Positions 49,166-59,926 are shown, counted from the stretch's first letter. The stretch: DNA of 64,000 nt from Flavisolibacter tropicus (GCF_001644645.1 NZ_CP011390.1:496001-560000); one strand, 5' to 3'. Numbers and translations are program-made. The notes: generated by a model from the letters alone, not told the origin.

Positions 49166-50665
49166 ATGAATCAATACATATTGGCATTTGACCAGGGAAC
49201 CACCTCATCTCGTGCCATTGTTTTTAACCAAGCCGGAGAGGCCGTATCTATTGCACAGAAGGAATTTACACAACACTTTCCTCAGCCAGGCTGGGTGGAG
49301 CATGACGCTGAAGAAATCTGGTCAACTCAACTTGGCGTAGCTACAGAAGCTGTATTAAAAGCAGGTTTATCTACCCAAGATATTGCTGGAATTGGTATCA
49401 CCAATCAAAGAGAAACCACCGTTGTTTGGGATAGGGTTACACTTCGCCCTATTGCTCATGCTATTGTATGGCAGGATAGAAGAACAGCCGCTTTTTGTGA
49501 TCAGTTAAAGAAAGATGGTCATGCAGAATATATTCAAAAAACCACGGGCCTGATTCCTGATGCTTATTTCTCTGCTACCAAGGTAAAATGGCTGTTGGAT
49601 AATATAGAAGGAGCACGTGAAAAAGCTGAAAAGGGTGAATTGTGTTTTGGTACTATTGACTCGTGGTTGTTATACAAACTTACAAACGGCAAGGTACATG
49701 CGACGGATGTGACCAATGCTTCCCGCACTATGTTGTTTAACATTCATACGTTGCAGTGGGATAAACAACTTTTAGAACTATTTGCCATTCCGGAAAGTAT
49801 GTTGCCAGAAGTTCGCTCTTCCAGCGAAATATATGGCTATACAGATCATATACTGACAGCAGCCAATATTCCGATCTGTGGTATTGCAGGTGATCAGCAG
49901 GCTGCCTTATTTGGCCAGATGTGTACACAACCGGGCATGGTTAAGAATACCTATGGTACAGGATGCTTTATGTTGATGAACACAGGCGACCAACCCATTT
50001 TTTCCAAGAACAATCTACTGACTACCATTGCGTGGAAAATTGGTGATGACACACAATATGCCTTAGAAGGCAGCGTGTTTATTGCTGGCGCTGTGGTGCA
50101 GTGGTTGCGTGATGGCTTGGGAGTGATCCGCTCTTCTGCAGAAGTAGAAACCCTGGCTGCCAGTGTTGAAAATAATGGGGGCGTATATTTTGTTCCCTCT
50201 TTCGCCGGTCTTGGAGCTCCTTATTGGAACCAACATGCAAAAGGCACGATGATGGGAATTACCAGGGGTACAACAGCAGGCCATATCGCACGTGCCTCTA
50301 TTGAAAGCATCGCTTTTCAAACTATGGATGTTTTGAATGCTATGAATGCCGATGCTGGTATTGAAATTTCCGAGATAAGAGTAGATGGTGGCGCCACTGT
50401 AAACGATCTATTAATGCAGTTCCAAAGTGATATGCTGAATTGTAAAGTGGTGAGGCCGAAGATCACTGAAACGACAGCTGCCGGTGCTGCCTTCCTGGCT
50501 GGATTAGCTATTGGTTTCTGGAAAGATCTTTCTGAAGTACAGCAATACTGGAAAGAACAAAAGAGTTTTGAACCTAATTTAGACGATACTACTCGCCAAC
50601 GCAATATAGCCAAGTGGAATACTGCTATCAAGGCTGCTGAAGTGTGGGCTGAAATTGAGAAATAA
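49166..50665 (+). CDS. glpK: Glycerol kinase
   Basis: ATP-dependent phosphorylation of glycerol, FGGY kinase family, 499 residues, normal length. N-terminal [17 protein letters not shown] is the phosphate-binding loop, [12 protein letters not shown] follows, and the FGGY signature region is [37 protein letters not shown] is also typical. It is followed by glpF after 15 bases and separated from the first GDPD gene by 150 bases, so it may have its own promoter. Confidence 0.96.
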   Translation: MNQYILAFDQGTTSSRAIVFNQAGEAVSIAQKEFTQHFPQPGWVEHDAEEIWSTQLGVATEAVLKAGLSTQDIAGIGITNQRETTVVWDRVTLRPIAHAIVWQDRRTAAFCDQLKKDGHAEYIQKTTGLIPDAYFSATKVKWLLDNIEGAREKAEKGELCFGTIDSWLLYKLTNGKVHATDVTNASRTMLFNIHTLQWDKQLLELFAIPESMLPEVRSSSEIYGYTDHILTAANIPICGIAGDQQAALFGQMCTQPGMVKNTYGTGCFMLMNTGDQPIFSKNNLLTTIAWKIGDDTQYALEGSVFIAGAVVQWLRDGLGVIRSSAEVETLAASVENNGGVYFVPSFAGLGAPYWNQHAKGTMMGITRGTTAGHIARASIESIAFQTMDVLNAMNADAGIEISEIRVDGGATVNDLLMQFQSDMLNCKVVRPKITETTAAGAAFLAGLAIGFWKDLSEVQQYWKEQKSFEPNLDDTTRQRNIAKWNTAIKAAEVWAEIEK

Positions 50666-50680
50666 TCTAAAACAACGCTT

Positions 50681-51394
50681 ATGTCAATATTTATTTCTGA
50701 ACTGATTGGAACAGCCCTCCTTATTCTACTGGGAAATGGAGTAGTAGCCAATGTGGTACTAAACAAAACCAAGGGCAATAATGGAGGGTGGATTGTCATT
50801 ACATTCGGATGGGCTATTGCTGTTTTTGTGGGCGTATTTGTAGCCGCTAAAAACAGTGGAGCACACCTGAACCCGGCTGTAACAGTAGCCATGAGCTTTT
50901 TAAAGAAAATACCGCTTGAAACAGTGCCACTTTATTTCGCTGGTCAATTTGGTGGTGCTATGCTTGGCGCCTTTCTTGTATGGTTGCTTTATCGTCATCA
51001 TTTTACTTCGACAGCTGATGCAGGGCTTAAGCTAGCTGTATTTGCAACAGGGCCGGCCATACGTGATACCACGAGTAATTTAATCTCTGAGATCGTGGGG
51101 ACTTTTGTATTAGTCTTTAGTGTCTTGTATATAGCAGCACCTTCAAGTAGTTTGGGCGCATTAGATGCCCTGCCTGTAGCCTTATTGGTTTTAGGAATCG
51201 GTTTAAGCCTTGGCGGTACTACGGGTTACGCTATCAATCCTGCCAGGGATCTTGGACCACGTATTATGCATGCACTGTTACCAATAAATGGAAAAGGAAG
51301 CAGCGATTGGTCATATAGCTGGATACCAGTAGTAGGACCAATAATAGGTGCTATATTGGCTGCTTTGGCCTTTAGTGCGGTTGCAGGATTTTAA
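50681..51394 (+). CDS. glpF: Glycerol uptake facilitator (aquaglyceroporin)
   Basis: A 237-residue MIP-family channel with six membrane segments. Both half-helix motifs are present: HLNPAVTVAM and YAINPARDLGPR; the Asp after the second NPAR is the mark of glycerol-type rather than water-type channels. It is in tandem with glpK, the usual pair that traps glycerol. A strong terminator follows. Confidence 0.95.
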   Translation: MSIFISELIGTALLILLGNGVVANVVLNKTKGNNGGWIVITFGWAIAVFVGVFVAAKNSGAHLNPAVTVAMSFLKKIPLETVPLYFAGQFGGAMLGAFLVWLLYRHHFTSTADAGLKLAVFATGPAIRDTTSNLISEIVGTFVLVFSVLYIAAPSSSLGALDALPVALLVLGIGLSLGGTTGYAINPARDLGPRIMHALLPINGKGSSDWSYSWIPVVGPIIGAILAALAFSAVAGF

Positions 51395-51431
51395 ACTAGC
51401 AAAGACCAACACATAAACTTTCTATTTTTTG

Positions 51432-51464
51432 AATGATAAGCACCAAAAGAGCTTATCATTTTTC
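51432..51464 (+). terminator. Rho-independent terminator after glpF
   Basis: AATGATAAGC pairs perfectly with GCTTATCATT across a 9-base loop, followed by TTTCATT. It should end the glpK-glpF transcript before the second GDPD gene. Confidence 0.7.
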
Positions 51465-51519
51465 ATTAAATGAATGGCTAAGAAAAATTAAATAGTTAAA
51501 TATATAAGGGATATCAATC

Positions 51520-52422
51520 ATGAAAATGCTTCACTACGCTATATCTGTGTGCTCGATAATGGGCATCGTTTCTTGCCAAAGCGGCAAAAAACTGGCTTCA
51601 ACCAATAATTTTCCAGCCTTTTATAAAGAAGGACACAGGGGGAGTAGAGGTCTGATGCCGGAGAATACGATTCCAGCTATGAAAAAAGGAGTTGATCTTG
51701 GTGCCAACGTAGTGGAAGTAGATGTGTATCTGACAAAAGATGAAAAAGTATTAGTAGCACACGATCCCTACGTAAATGTAAATCACAGTCTTTTTGAAGA
51801 TGGTAGATCTATTCCGTCCAATGAAGCTACCAATTACGTTTGGCACCAGATGAATTATAGCGACATCCGGAAGTTTGATGTAGGCTCCAAACCTTATAGC
51901 GCTTTTCCGCAACAGGATAAGATCAAAGTATCGATGCCATTGTTAGCAGAATTGATTGACTCGGTAGAGCATTATACCACCTCTAAAGGCCTGCCGGGTG
52001 TGATCTACAATATAGAATTAAAAACCAGTAAGAGGTATGACAGCCTGGGTTATAATGCAACACCGGCAACACTTGTTGATGCTGTCATAGAGGTGGTTAA
52101 AAACACATCGATCGGTAACCGTTTTTATATTCAGTCGTTTGATGTGCGACCACTGCAAGAGGTGAAAAAGAAATTTCCAGGTGTGCGAATTGGTTTCCTG
52201 ACCGATGCTGACCAAGCCTTTGAAACAAACCTGCAGGTTTTAGGATTCCAACCAGACATTTACAGTCCTTCCTTTCGATTGGTAACGCCCACACTTATTA
52301 AACAATGTCACGACCGGAAGATGAAGATCATTCCATGGACTGTAAATGATCAAGAGAAAATCAAACAGCTGATTGGTTGGGGTGTAGATGGAATCATTAC
52401 TGATTTTCCCAACTATTTATAG
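51520..52422 (+). CDS. Glycerophosphodiester phosphodiesterase, lipoprotein (second copy)
   Basis: A 300-residue paralog of the gene at 48087 (EGHRGSRGLMPENTIPAMKK; VEVDVYLTKDEKVLVAHDP; WTVNDQEKIKQLIGWGVDGI). The signal ends at a lipobox (MGIVSCQSG). Catalytic His and Glu are conserved. It lies after the glpF terminator with its own AT-rich upstream region, so it can be expressed separately. The two copies differ through the middle third, which might reflect different alcohol groups. Confidence 0.93.
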   Translation: MKMLHYAISVCSIMGIVSCQSGKKLASTNNFPAFYKEGHRGSRGLMPENTIPAMKKGVDLGANVVEVDVYLTKDEKVLVAHDPYVNVNHSLFEDGRSIPSNEATNYVWHQMNYSDIRKFDVGSKPYSAFPQQDKIKVSMPLLAELIDSVEHYTTSKGLPGVIYNIELKTSKRYDSLGYNATPATLVDAVIEVVKNTSIGNRFYIQSFDVRPLQEVKKKFPGVRIGFLTDADQAFETNLQVLGFQPDIYSPSFRLVTPTLIKQCHDRKMKIIPWTVNDQEKIKQLIGWGVDGIITDFPNYL

Positions 52423-52573
52423 AAATAAATTGTTTCAATGAGGCTGCTTAGGGCTGTGATTTTTTGACGTAACTGGTCCTCCATATAGATATTCCATATC
52501 TGTTAGTATTCTCAATTACAAGGACTCTTTCTAAGCTTTGGAATATCGAGGCCTAAAGTAGATGCCGAAGCCT

Positions 52574-53350
52574 TTAATGACCTTCCAGTTCAATCCAAAC
52601 AGGTGCATGATCACTTGTTTTTTCCCAGCCACGTACTTGGCGGTCTACACCACCAGCCTGTAGACGGGGCATGAGTTGAGGACTTAATAAGAAATGATCG
52701 ATACGTATTCCAGCGTTCCGGCCATATGCATTGCGAAAATAATCCCAATAGGTGTAGATAGTTTCATCGGGGTGTAATGTGCGAATTGCATCAATCCAAC
52801 CCTGATCAATAAGTTTCTTAAATGTTGCTCGTGATTCTGGTCGGAACAAAGCATCCTCTACCCAGCGCTCTGGTTTATAAGCATCTTGTTCGGTAGGTAT
52901 TACATTATAATCGCCCGTTAATACAGTAGGAATGCCACTCGATAGTAATTCCCTGGCATGTTTGATCAAGCGCTCAAACCATTGCAGCTTGTAATCGAAT
53001 TTTGGTCCTGGTGCCGGGTTGCCATTGGGTAGGTATAGGCATCCGATCCTTATGCCATTGATCATTGCCTCAATATAACGGCTATGGGTATCTTCTTCAT
53101 CGCCTGGAAGTGTGCGTCTTACTTCTTCAGGCTTTCCGTGTTTGGATAAAATGGCTACACCGTTCCAACTCTTTTGTCCATGCCAAATAGCCTGGTAGCC
53201 GGCTTCTAGTATAGCTTGCTCGGGAAACTTCTCTTGAGGTGCTTTTAACTCTTGGAGGCAAGCTACGTCTGGCGCAGTTTCCTCCAGCCAGTGTAATAGT
53301 ACCGGCAGGCGAGCGGTTATTCCATTTACATTATAGGTTGCAATACGCAT
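52574..53350 (-). CDS. xth: Exodeoxyribonuclease III
   Basis: An AP endonuclease/3'-5' exonuclease of base-excision repair, 258 residues. The start at 53350 (MRIATYNVNGITARLPVLLHW) is the standard N-terminus. Other family blocks are CLQELKAPQEKFPE (catalytic Glu), GDYNVIPTEQDAY (Asp/Asn), YWDYFRNAYGRNAGIRIDH and the closing SDHAPVWIE. It is convergent with the second GDPD gene and outside the glycerol locus. Confidence 0.94.
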   Translation of the reverse strand: MRIATYNVNGITARLPVLLHWLEETAPDVACLQELKAPQEKFPEQAILEAGYQAIWHGQKSWNGVAILSKHGKPEEVRRTLPGDEEDTHSRYIEAMINGIRIGCLYLPNGNPAPGPKFDYKLQWFERLIKHARELLSSGIPTVLTGDYNVIPTEQDAYKPERWVEDALFRPESRATFKKLIDQGWIDAIRTLHPDETIYTYWDYFRNAYGRNAGIRIDHFLLSPQLMPRLQAGGVDRQVRGWEKTSDHAPVWIELEGH

Positions 53351-54154
53351 GATACAATATAGAGAATTAAGAAGCAATTATGAAATCGTGCCTTGATACA
53401 TGGGGCATTTATTGAATGCACTTATGATGAATACAATCAGAATAAATAATAAAATTTTGACAATTTAAATTCAACTCTTCATTAAGAATATCGTTCCTTA
53501 AGCTTTGAAATAAATACAAGTTTCTATTGGGGAAATAATTTAATGTTCCTAGCTTTATAGCATAAACTTCAATTGGTAAACCAATTGGATCGTCAGACAC
53601 CCATTAGCATTAATTCTCGCACCCCATTTACTTTCAAGTGTATTTCTCCCTTTGAATAAGATTAGTTCTTGGTCATAAGTAATAGCATCGGATATTTTTT
53701 ATTGCTTCCTGTTTTAGATGTCAACTACCTCTATGCTATTGAAACCTGATTGTTGAAACCAAACAACTTATATGTGTATATTGAAATTGTGGCATTACCC
53801 GAGAGCAGTAACTGCTGTATTAAATAAAGCCATTTGTTCTATTATTCTTTTGCAGGAACATTCTCCACCTGTACGATATACTTTACTATTCCATTTCTCT
53901 ATTGATTAACCTGGTGCAACCATTCAAGCCTACAAGCTTTGAACATCCATTCCTTTACTCCTTCTAAACAGTTTATAAGCTAAGCGCTTCCTTTACTTCA
54001 GACGCAGGCTTTTCTTTTTTTATGCCGCAAAAGCCGGCACTGGATATTATTTGCTGATAAGTTGTAACTACTACTATACGGATTTCCAATTTTTGACACT
54101 AAAGTAGGCAGTGTTTATAGCGCATTATTTCCAATTAACCTTAAACTATCAAAT
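53351..54154. other. Gene-poor interval, nothing recognised
   Basis: About 800 AT-rich bases between exonuclease III and the small secreted protein. A minus-strand frame at 53409-53600 starts only with GTG, has no recognisable domain and no supporting signal, so it is not called. The last 80 bases presumably hold the promoter of the next gene. Confidence 0.4.
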
Positions 54155-54646
54155 ATGAAAAAAATTGTTTTAAGCAGCGTATTTGCGTTGGCAGCTTTAT
54201 TTAGTTTTAATTCTATTCATGCACAGAAAATTAATCCCGGGCACGAAGATGAAGTAGTAATAACAGGTGGGTATCAAACTGTTGGCGGAAATACCTTCTT
54301 CGTATTGTGTTGCCAAAATGCTTTAATAACAGGTATATCTTCTAAATTAACAACAGTAGATGCGCAGCTGATCATTACGGCCACAGCTAATTCAGAATGT
54401 TTTAATGGCGGCCAGAGTGTTAAATCGATTCCAGGGCAAACAATAACTGTATCAAGTGGAAAAGTGCAATTGGCAGTGACAAATGGTAATGTGCTGGTTC
54501 AAAACCTTTGCGCACAAATAACCGGTGGTTGTAAAAGTAAAGGAGGGAGTGGTTGGACATCACAAGTCAGCAATGTGCTTATAAACAGAGTTGTACTTTC
54601 TTTAAGTGGCAAGGATGTTGATTTGACGTCTTTTTTCCATAACTAA
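54155..54646 (+). CDS. Small secreted protein of unknown function
   Basis: A 163-residue exported protein with a strong signal peptide (MKKIVLSSVFALAALFSFNS, cleaved near IHAQ). The mature part is Gly/Ser/Thr/Val-rich and probably all-beta (GGYQTVGGNTFFVLCCQN; TITVSSGKVQLAV). It has five cysteines (CC, EC, LC, GGC), which may form disulfides. No family recognised. It lies about 150 bases upstream of a TonB-type receptor gene and could be functionally linked to it. Confidence 0.75.
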   Translation: MKKIVLSSVFALAALFSFNSIHAQKINPGHEDEVVITGGYQTVGGNTFFVLCCQNALITGISSKLTTVDAQLIITATANSECFNGGQSVKSIPGQTITVSSGKVQLAVTNGNVLVQNLCAQITGGCKSKGGSGWTSQVSNVLINRVVLSLSGKDVDLTSFFHN

Positions 54647-54683
54647 TATACTCATCTCTAATTGTAGATAGCGTATGGTTGTT

Positions 54684-54725
54684 ATTAGCCAGTGTTTTCA
54701 GTTAAAACTGTAAGTACTGGCTAAT
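54684..54725. promoter_or_regulatory. Nested hairpin between the secreted-protein gene and the receptor gene
   Basis: Outer arms ATTAGCCAGT and ACTGGCTAAT are perfect complements; inside them CAGTT/AACTG forms a second stem. No T-run follows. It may be a weak terminator of the secreted-protein gene or a leader element of the receptor gene. Confidence 0.4.
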
Positions 54726-54800
54726 GATTCTTGCAACTTTGAAATACGGTAATGTAATCCAAGCTAGACCTTCCTTCTTTTGACATATCCTATTGATGTT

Positions 54801-57190
54801 ATGAAGAAAGCAAATCAAATCCTCTTACTATTTCTATACTGCTTTGCTTTCTACTTTTCTTTTGCTCAAGATCCAATTACCAGGCCTCATCCAAAAACCA
54901 TTGTTGGAAAAGTTGTTGACTCTGCATCTGGAATCCCATTAAGCCAAGTATCGGTTGCTGTCAGCGAAACAGAAAGAAGCAGCACTTTTTTAAGTACCCT
55001 TTCCAATGACAGCGGTTTCTTTGAAATAAACTTATTTACTCAGCAGCAATACCTGGTTACCTTTTCTTTTATAGGCTACAAAACGGTTACACGAAATATT
55101 AACTCAATCCCTTCCGATTTGGGGGTAATTCCACTTCCTTCACTAGCTAAGCTCTTAAAAGAAGTACAAGTGACAACTAAGAAGCCAATTATTGAACAAA
55201 GCTTTGATAAGTTAATTTACAATGTAGATGCTGACCTGGAAAGCAGTACTGCCTCAATTTTGGATATACTCCGGAAAATACCCATGTTAGCACTTGATGC
55301 AGACGATAACCTTTACATAAATGGCAACAATAATTTCCGCGTACTAATTAATGGAAAGCCAACCTCTCTTTTGTAAATAACCCAAGCATGGTATTTAACA
55401 GCATGCCTGCCAGTATAATAAAAACAATCGAGGTAATTACAACGCCTTCATCACGCTATGAGGCGGAAGGTTTGGGTGGGATTATAAATATTATCACCTA
55501 CAAAAAAAGTATTCTTGGCTATAATGGCGGACTGAATCTGAGGGCTACAAACCCTAAAGGTTTAATGGCTAATGGGAATATTACAATGACTAAAGAACGT
55601 TTTAGCATTGCAGGACACATTGGGTATACTACAAACACAAATCCAGCAAATATGAGCTACTATTACCGGAAAGATGCTATTCCGCAAAACCAGCTGGAGC
55701 AACAGGGTGCAAATAGCAATGGTAGTAAATTGAATAACTGGGGTAGTGAACTTAACTGGAAATTGAATCCTTTCAACTTGATTACAGCAAGTTATAGCAG
55801 TTACAGCAGTAGTGGGCTAAGCAGTTATTTGCAGCAGGCTCATCTGCTCGATGCATCTAATACGCTGACGCAGGCGTATAACATTTCAAATGAAGGGAGC
55901 AATGAATCAACTGGAAATGATTTGGCTATTGAATTTGAGCATGACTTTCGAAAAAATGAAGCGCAACAATTTATATTGTCCTATCGCCGTAGTAAGAGCA
56001 AGGCAAATAGCAAAACCAACTTACTTCTGTATCCAATTGTTAATTTCAAAGACCGGGAAAGTATAACCAATAATGATGATCGATTTAATGAGCATTCGGT
56101 TCAAACAGATCTCCGTTTAGCTATAAAGCAACATTCACTAGAACTAGGCGCTAGCTTTATTACACGTGATAATAGTAGCGATTATTCTTATTTAGATAAG
56201 AATACAGGAACTAATGTTTTTGTAATAGATACAAGCCAGAGCAATAATTATAACTACCAGGAAGCCATTTTTGCTACCTATTCAACATTAAATCTGAATG
56301 CTAAAAAATGGGGAATAAGAGCAGGTGTCAGAATGGAAAATGCCAGTGTTAAAGCCCGGTTTATTACTTCCAGAACAAGTACTAAACAGCAATACTTTAA
56401 CCTGCTACCCAGTATTATTATAACTCGACAACTTAAAGGTCTAAGTATGCTAAAGTTATCTTACGCACAGCGCATACAAAGACCTGATCTTTTTTATTTG
56501 GACCCCTACATAAACGTATCAGATCCTTACAATATCAGCTATGGTAATCCAAATCTGCAACCGGCTTTAGGCCATGTGTTCAACCTAACGTATAATGCGA
56601 TTCTTAAAAAGGTATTTATAAATATTAATGCTGCCCACCAATTCACTACTAACTCTATTCAGCAAATTACTGTACTATATCATGACTCTATTTCTCATAC
56701 TACGTTTGGCAACATTGGGAAAAACAAAAGCTACAATCTTTCAATTAACGGTAATACCGTGCTGTTTAGAAAGCTAAATATTAATATAGGCGTATCAAGC
56801 AATTATATGCAATTCATGAGCAGGATAATGGAGAAAATGCAATTGAATGAAGGGCTAATTTATTCAATCTCAGGTTCTTTCAATATCAGACAGAAGAATT
56901 GGCGAGCCGGTATTAATATGAGTTATAGCTCGCCTAACATTCTGGTCCAAGGGCGTACGGCAAGTTTTATAGCAAACAGTGTTGCTATCAACAGGAGCTT
57001 TTTAAAAGATAAACGAATGAATGTTGGTTTATCTGTTAGCAATCCTTTTCAGCAGTATCGTCGTTCTTATACCGAAATTAGTGGTCTTTCATTTTATCAA
57101 CTGCAGCAATCCATATCAGTAATACGGCGTTTTAGTTTGTCTTTTATTTATCGATTTGCGAAAGTGCAGGCTGGAAGTAAAGAACTTTAA
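54801..57190 (+). pseudogene. Outer-membrane beta-barrel receptor interrupted by a one-base frameshift
   Basis: The first frame runs from MKKANQILLLFLYCFAFYFS through a carboxypeptidase-regulatory-like domain (TIVGKVVDSASGIPLSQVSV) to LINGKPTSLL and a stop at 55376. The next frame continues at once with FVNNPSMVFNSMPASIIKTI and goes on through the barrel (QRPDLFYLDPYINVSDPYNI) to SFIYRFAKVQAGSKEL at 57190. Adding one T to the T-run at 55369-55372 restores a single frame of about 796 codons. It is paralogous to the three receptors at 7.7-15.5 kb but lacks their EQ-RVG tail. Sequencing error in the homopolymer, real loss, or frameshifting are possible. Confidence 0.88.
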
Positions 57191-57241
57191 TTCGGGAACA
57201 TTTAACCGCCTGGGTGTTTATTACCTTGGTAATGTTAGATA

Positions 57242-57270
57242 TAAAAAAAGAGCAACAAATCGTTGCTCTT
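57242..57270 (-). terminator. Rho-independent terminator
   Basis: AAGAGCAAC and GTTGCTCTT form a 9-bp stem with a 5-base loop. The A-run on its left makes a T-run on the minus strand, serving the minus-strand gene that ends at 57319; on the plus strand it could weakly end the receptor transcript. Confidence 0.75.
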
Positions 57271-57318
57271 GGTCTCTTTATAAGACTACCTGAATAGTAG
57301 CCATTAACCCGATGAATA

Positions 57319-57567
57319 TTAATTATTCAGATTGGATTGGTAAAAGCCTTCTTTTTGTAACAGGACTCTATTGTTAATACTAGTAAAAAGAGAATCCTGC
57401 ACCAATTTTTTTACCAGTTGCGTCTGCTCATAATCTTCGGCCTGAGCGATCAATTTGTAGCTCTCGATTTTCATCAACGCTCTCTTGCTTGTTTTTTCAA
57501 CCTGACGATCCATCCAATTGCACTTTTCAGCAAGGTATAACTGGTGGTTACGGAAATAGGCATGCAT
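57319..57567 (-). CDS. Small hypothetical protein, 82 residues
   Basis: Begins MHAYFRNHQLYLAEKCNWMD, is charged and predicted helical (KTSKRALMKIESYKLIAQAE), and ends YQSNLNN. No signal or membrane segment. A proper terminator downstream supports it as a real gene. Family not recognised. Confidence 0.6.
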   Translation of the reverse strand: MHAYFRNHQLYLAEKCNWMDRQVEKTSKRALMKIESYKLIAQAEDYEQTQLVKKLVQDSLFTSINNRVLLQKEGFYQSNLNN

Positions 57568-57710
57568 AGGACAAAGATTTAAATGGTTTTTAATGGTATG
57601 ATTCTAACATCAAATTACTCATAAAAATCATTTTATCAAGTATGCATTAGCCTTTTTCACAAAAATGGCCGTTAAAATGCCTTTTTTTATCGATGGTTAC
57701 TGCTTTTTAC

Positions 57711-59849
57711 CTAGGCCATAGTAAGCGCTTCTTCCTTGCTATGTTCCTGTGCCAGCTTCTTCTGCATCTCGAATGATAGCGGTGCGTAGCTATCGAAATG
57801 CATGGAAAACTTAGCCCTGCCCTGTGTTAGCGAGCGCAGGGTAGAAGAGAATTCATGTAATTCTGCTAGCGGCACTTTGGCGGTTATCTTTTGAAAATTA
57901 CCTTCAGTATCCATGCCTTCTACAAGGGCACGCCGGCTTTGCAATTCGCCAATAACAGCACCTGTTAGATCCTCTGGGCATAGAACCATTACCTGGTTTA
58001 CAGGCTCTAATACCTGCGGATCGGCATGCTGGAAGGCATCTTTAAAGGCCATAATACCCGCTATCTTGAAAGAAATATCATTAGAGTCAACTGGGTGCAT
58101 TTTGCCATCAAATACAGAAACGCGCACGTCTCTCACATAAGAACCCGTAATAGGACCTTCCTGCATTTTTTCCATTACACCTTTTAAGATGGATGGAAGA
58201 AAACGGGCATCAATAGCACCACCGACAATACAGTTATAATAAACCAACTTACCACCCCAAGGCAGGTCGATGGTTTCGCGTCCTCGTACTGTTAAACCGT
58301 GGGGTTCGGGCATGCCTTCATAATAAGGTTCTATGCGCATAGATACTTCTCCAAACTGGCCGGCACCACCACTTTGTTTTTTGTGGCGATAGGTCGCATC
58401 TGCTGCCTTACGTATGGTTTCCCTGTAAGGAATGCGAGGTTTGTTGAACTTCACCTGCATTTTATGCACGTTCTCAATCTTCCACCGGGCAACAGCCAAG
58501 TGCATATCGCCCTGGCAATGCAATAAGGTTTGCTTTAGCTCCGGAGATACTTCCACCAACAGTGTTGGATCTTCTTCCCTCAGTTGGTGTAGTGCCTGTG
58601 CCAGCTTTTCTTCATCGCCTTTTTGTGTAGCTTCAATAGCCACTGTCATGTTTGGCGGCGGGAAGTTGATAGGCTTTAAGTCTACGTTTTGTCCCCGGGC
58701 GTGTAGTGTATTGTTCACATGGGTGTTGCGCAATTTTAGCGTAGCACCGATATCGCCGGCAGTGAGTTCATTAACATTGACGCGTTTATTGCCTTCAATG
58801 AGAAATAGCTGGTTCAGTTTTTCCGATACCCCATTGGTTTCATTGACCAATTCGGCGCCGGATTTTACAGTACCACTAAATACTTTAAAGAAAGAAAGGT
58901 CTCCTACATGCGGTTCTGAAACTGTTTTGTAAACAAATAAGCATGTAGGCCCCTCAGCATCACATTTAAGCGCCTTGCCGCTCATTGGCTGCTCGGCAGG
59001 GCGTTCGTTAGCAGAGGGGCAAACATTGTCTATAAAGCCCATTAAACGGCCACTACCCATGTTGCGTTCTGTACTTAAACAAAACAAGGGAAACAGGTCG
59101 TGATTGATCATGGCCTTTTTTAGGCCATCTTTCATTTCATCTTCATCCAATTCACCTTTATCAAAGTATTTTTCCATTAAAGCCTCGTCGTTGCTGGCAA
59201 CGGCCTCTACCAATTCGCGGTGCAGTTTGTCGGCTCTTTCTTTTTCATCGTCAGGTATAGGTAGTTTTTCCGGCTTGCCACCTATGTCTTTGAATTTATA
59301 CATAGTCATTCGCAGAACATCTATGATCTCGTGAAAGCCGGCTCCTTGTTGACGTGGATATTGTACTACAGTTACTTTATTACCAAAATGTTCTTTGGCT
59401 TCGCGCAGGGTTTTATCAAAATCGGCCTTATCATGATCCAGCTTGTTGATGGCAAAGATCATGGGCGTTTTAAACTGCTCGGTATATTCCCAAATGATGT
59501 CTGTGCCCACTTCTACACCTTCGGCGGCATCCAACAGCATGACGCCCGTATCGGCTACACGTAAGGCGGCCAGTACTTCGCCTACGAAGTCGCTATATCC
59601 GGGAGTATCGATGATGTTGATTTTGTAACCGCGCCAGCGTGTGTGAAGAAGAGAGGAGAAGATAGAGTTGCTGCGTTCTTGTTCGAGAGGGTGGTAGTCG
59701 CTTACTGTGTTTTTCTCGGGTATGGATCCCTTTCGGTTAATGAGGCCAGCTTCAAAGAGCATGCATTCGGCCAGTGATGTTTTGCCAGAACCGGCATGCC
59801 CAAGCAAGACGATATTCTTGACATGGGCAGTATCAAATTCGGAGGCCAT
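57711..59849 (-). CDS. Elongation factor G-like translational GTPase
   Basis: A 712-residue ribosome-associated GTPase. The P-loop is GHAGSGKTSLAECM near residue 18, followed by INIIDTPGYSDFVGEV (G3) and AINKLDHDKADF (G4). Domains II-V follow, with the domain IV block YRHKKQSGGAGQFGEV and domain V GAVIGELQSRRA. The sequence departs from canonical EF-G in the switch I region and N-terminus (FDTAHVKNIVLLGHAG), so it is more likely an EF-G paralog (EF-G-like/FusA2 type) than the main translocase. No ribosomal protein genes are adjacent. Confidence 0.9.
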   Translation of the reverse strand: MASEFDTAHVKNIVLLGHAGSGKTSLAECMLFEAGLINRKGSIPEKNTVSDYHPLEQERSNSIFSSLLHTRWRGYKINIIDTPGYSDFVGEVLAALRVADTGVMLLDAAEGVEVGTDIIWEYTEQFKTPMIFAINKLDHDKADFDKTLREAKEHFGNKVTVVQYPRQQGAGFHEIIDVLRMTMYKFKDIGGKPEKLPIPDDEKERADKLHRELVEAVASNDEALMEKYFDKGELDEDEMKDGLKKAMINHDLFPLFCLSTERNMGSGRLMGFIDNVCPSANERPAEQPMSGKALKCDAEGPTCLFVYKTVSEPHVGDLSFFKVFSGTVKSGAELVNETNGVSEKLNQLFLIEGNKRVNVNELTAGDIGATLKLRNTHVNNTLHARGQNVDLKPINFPPPNMTVAIEATQKGDEEKLAQALHQLREEDPTLLVEVSPELKQTLLHCQGDMHLAVARWKIENVHKMQVKFNKPRIPYRETIRKAADATYRHKKQSGGAGQFGEVSMRIEPYYEGMPEPHGLTVRGRETIDLPWGGKLVYYNCIVGGAIDARFLPSILKGVMEKMQEGPITGSYVRDVRVSVFDGKMHPVDSNDISFKIAGIMAFKDAFQHADPQVLEPVNQVMVLCPEDLTGAVIGELQSRRALVEGMDTEGNFQKITAKVPLAELHEFSSTLRSLTQGRAKFSMHFDSYAPLSFEMQKKLAQEHSKEEALTMA

Positions 59850-59926
59850 ATCTAATGGTTTAATGGTGAGGTAATAAGGGTGAAGCCATACGGCGTGTTT
59901 AGGTAGTAATGGGTTAGTAAACTATA

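Noticed and set aside
53409..53600. 63-residue minus-strand frame after exonuclease III
   Set aside because: It starts only with GTG, has no recognisable motif and no terminator or neighbour supporting it.
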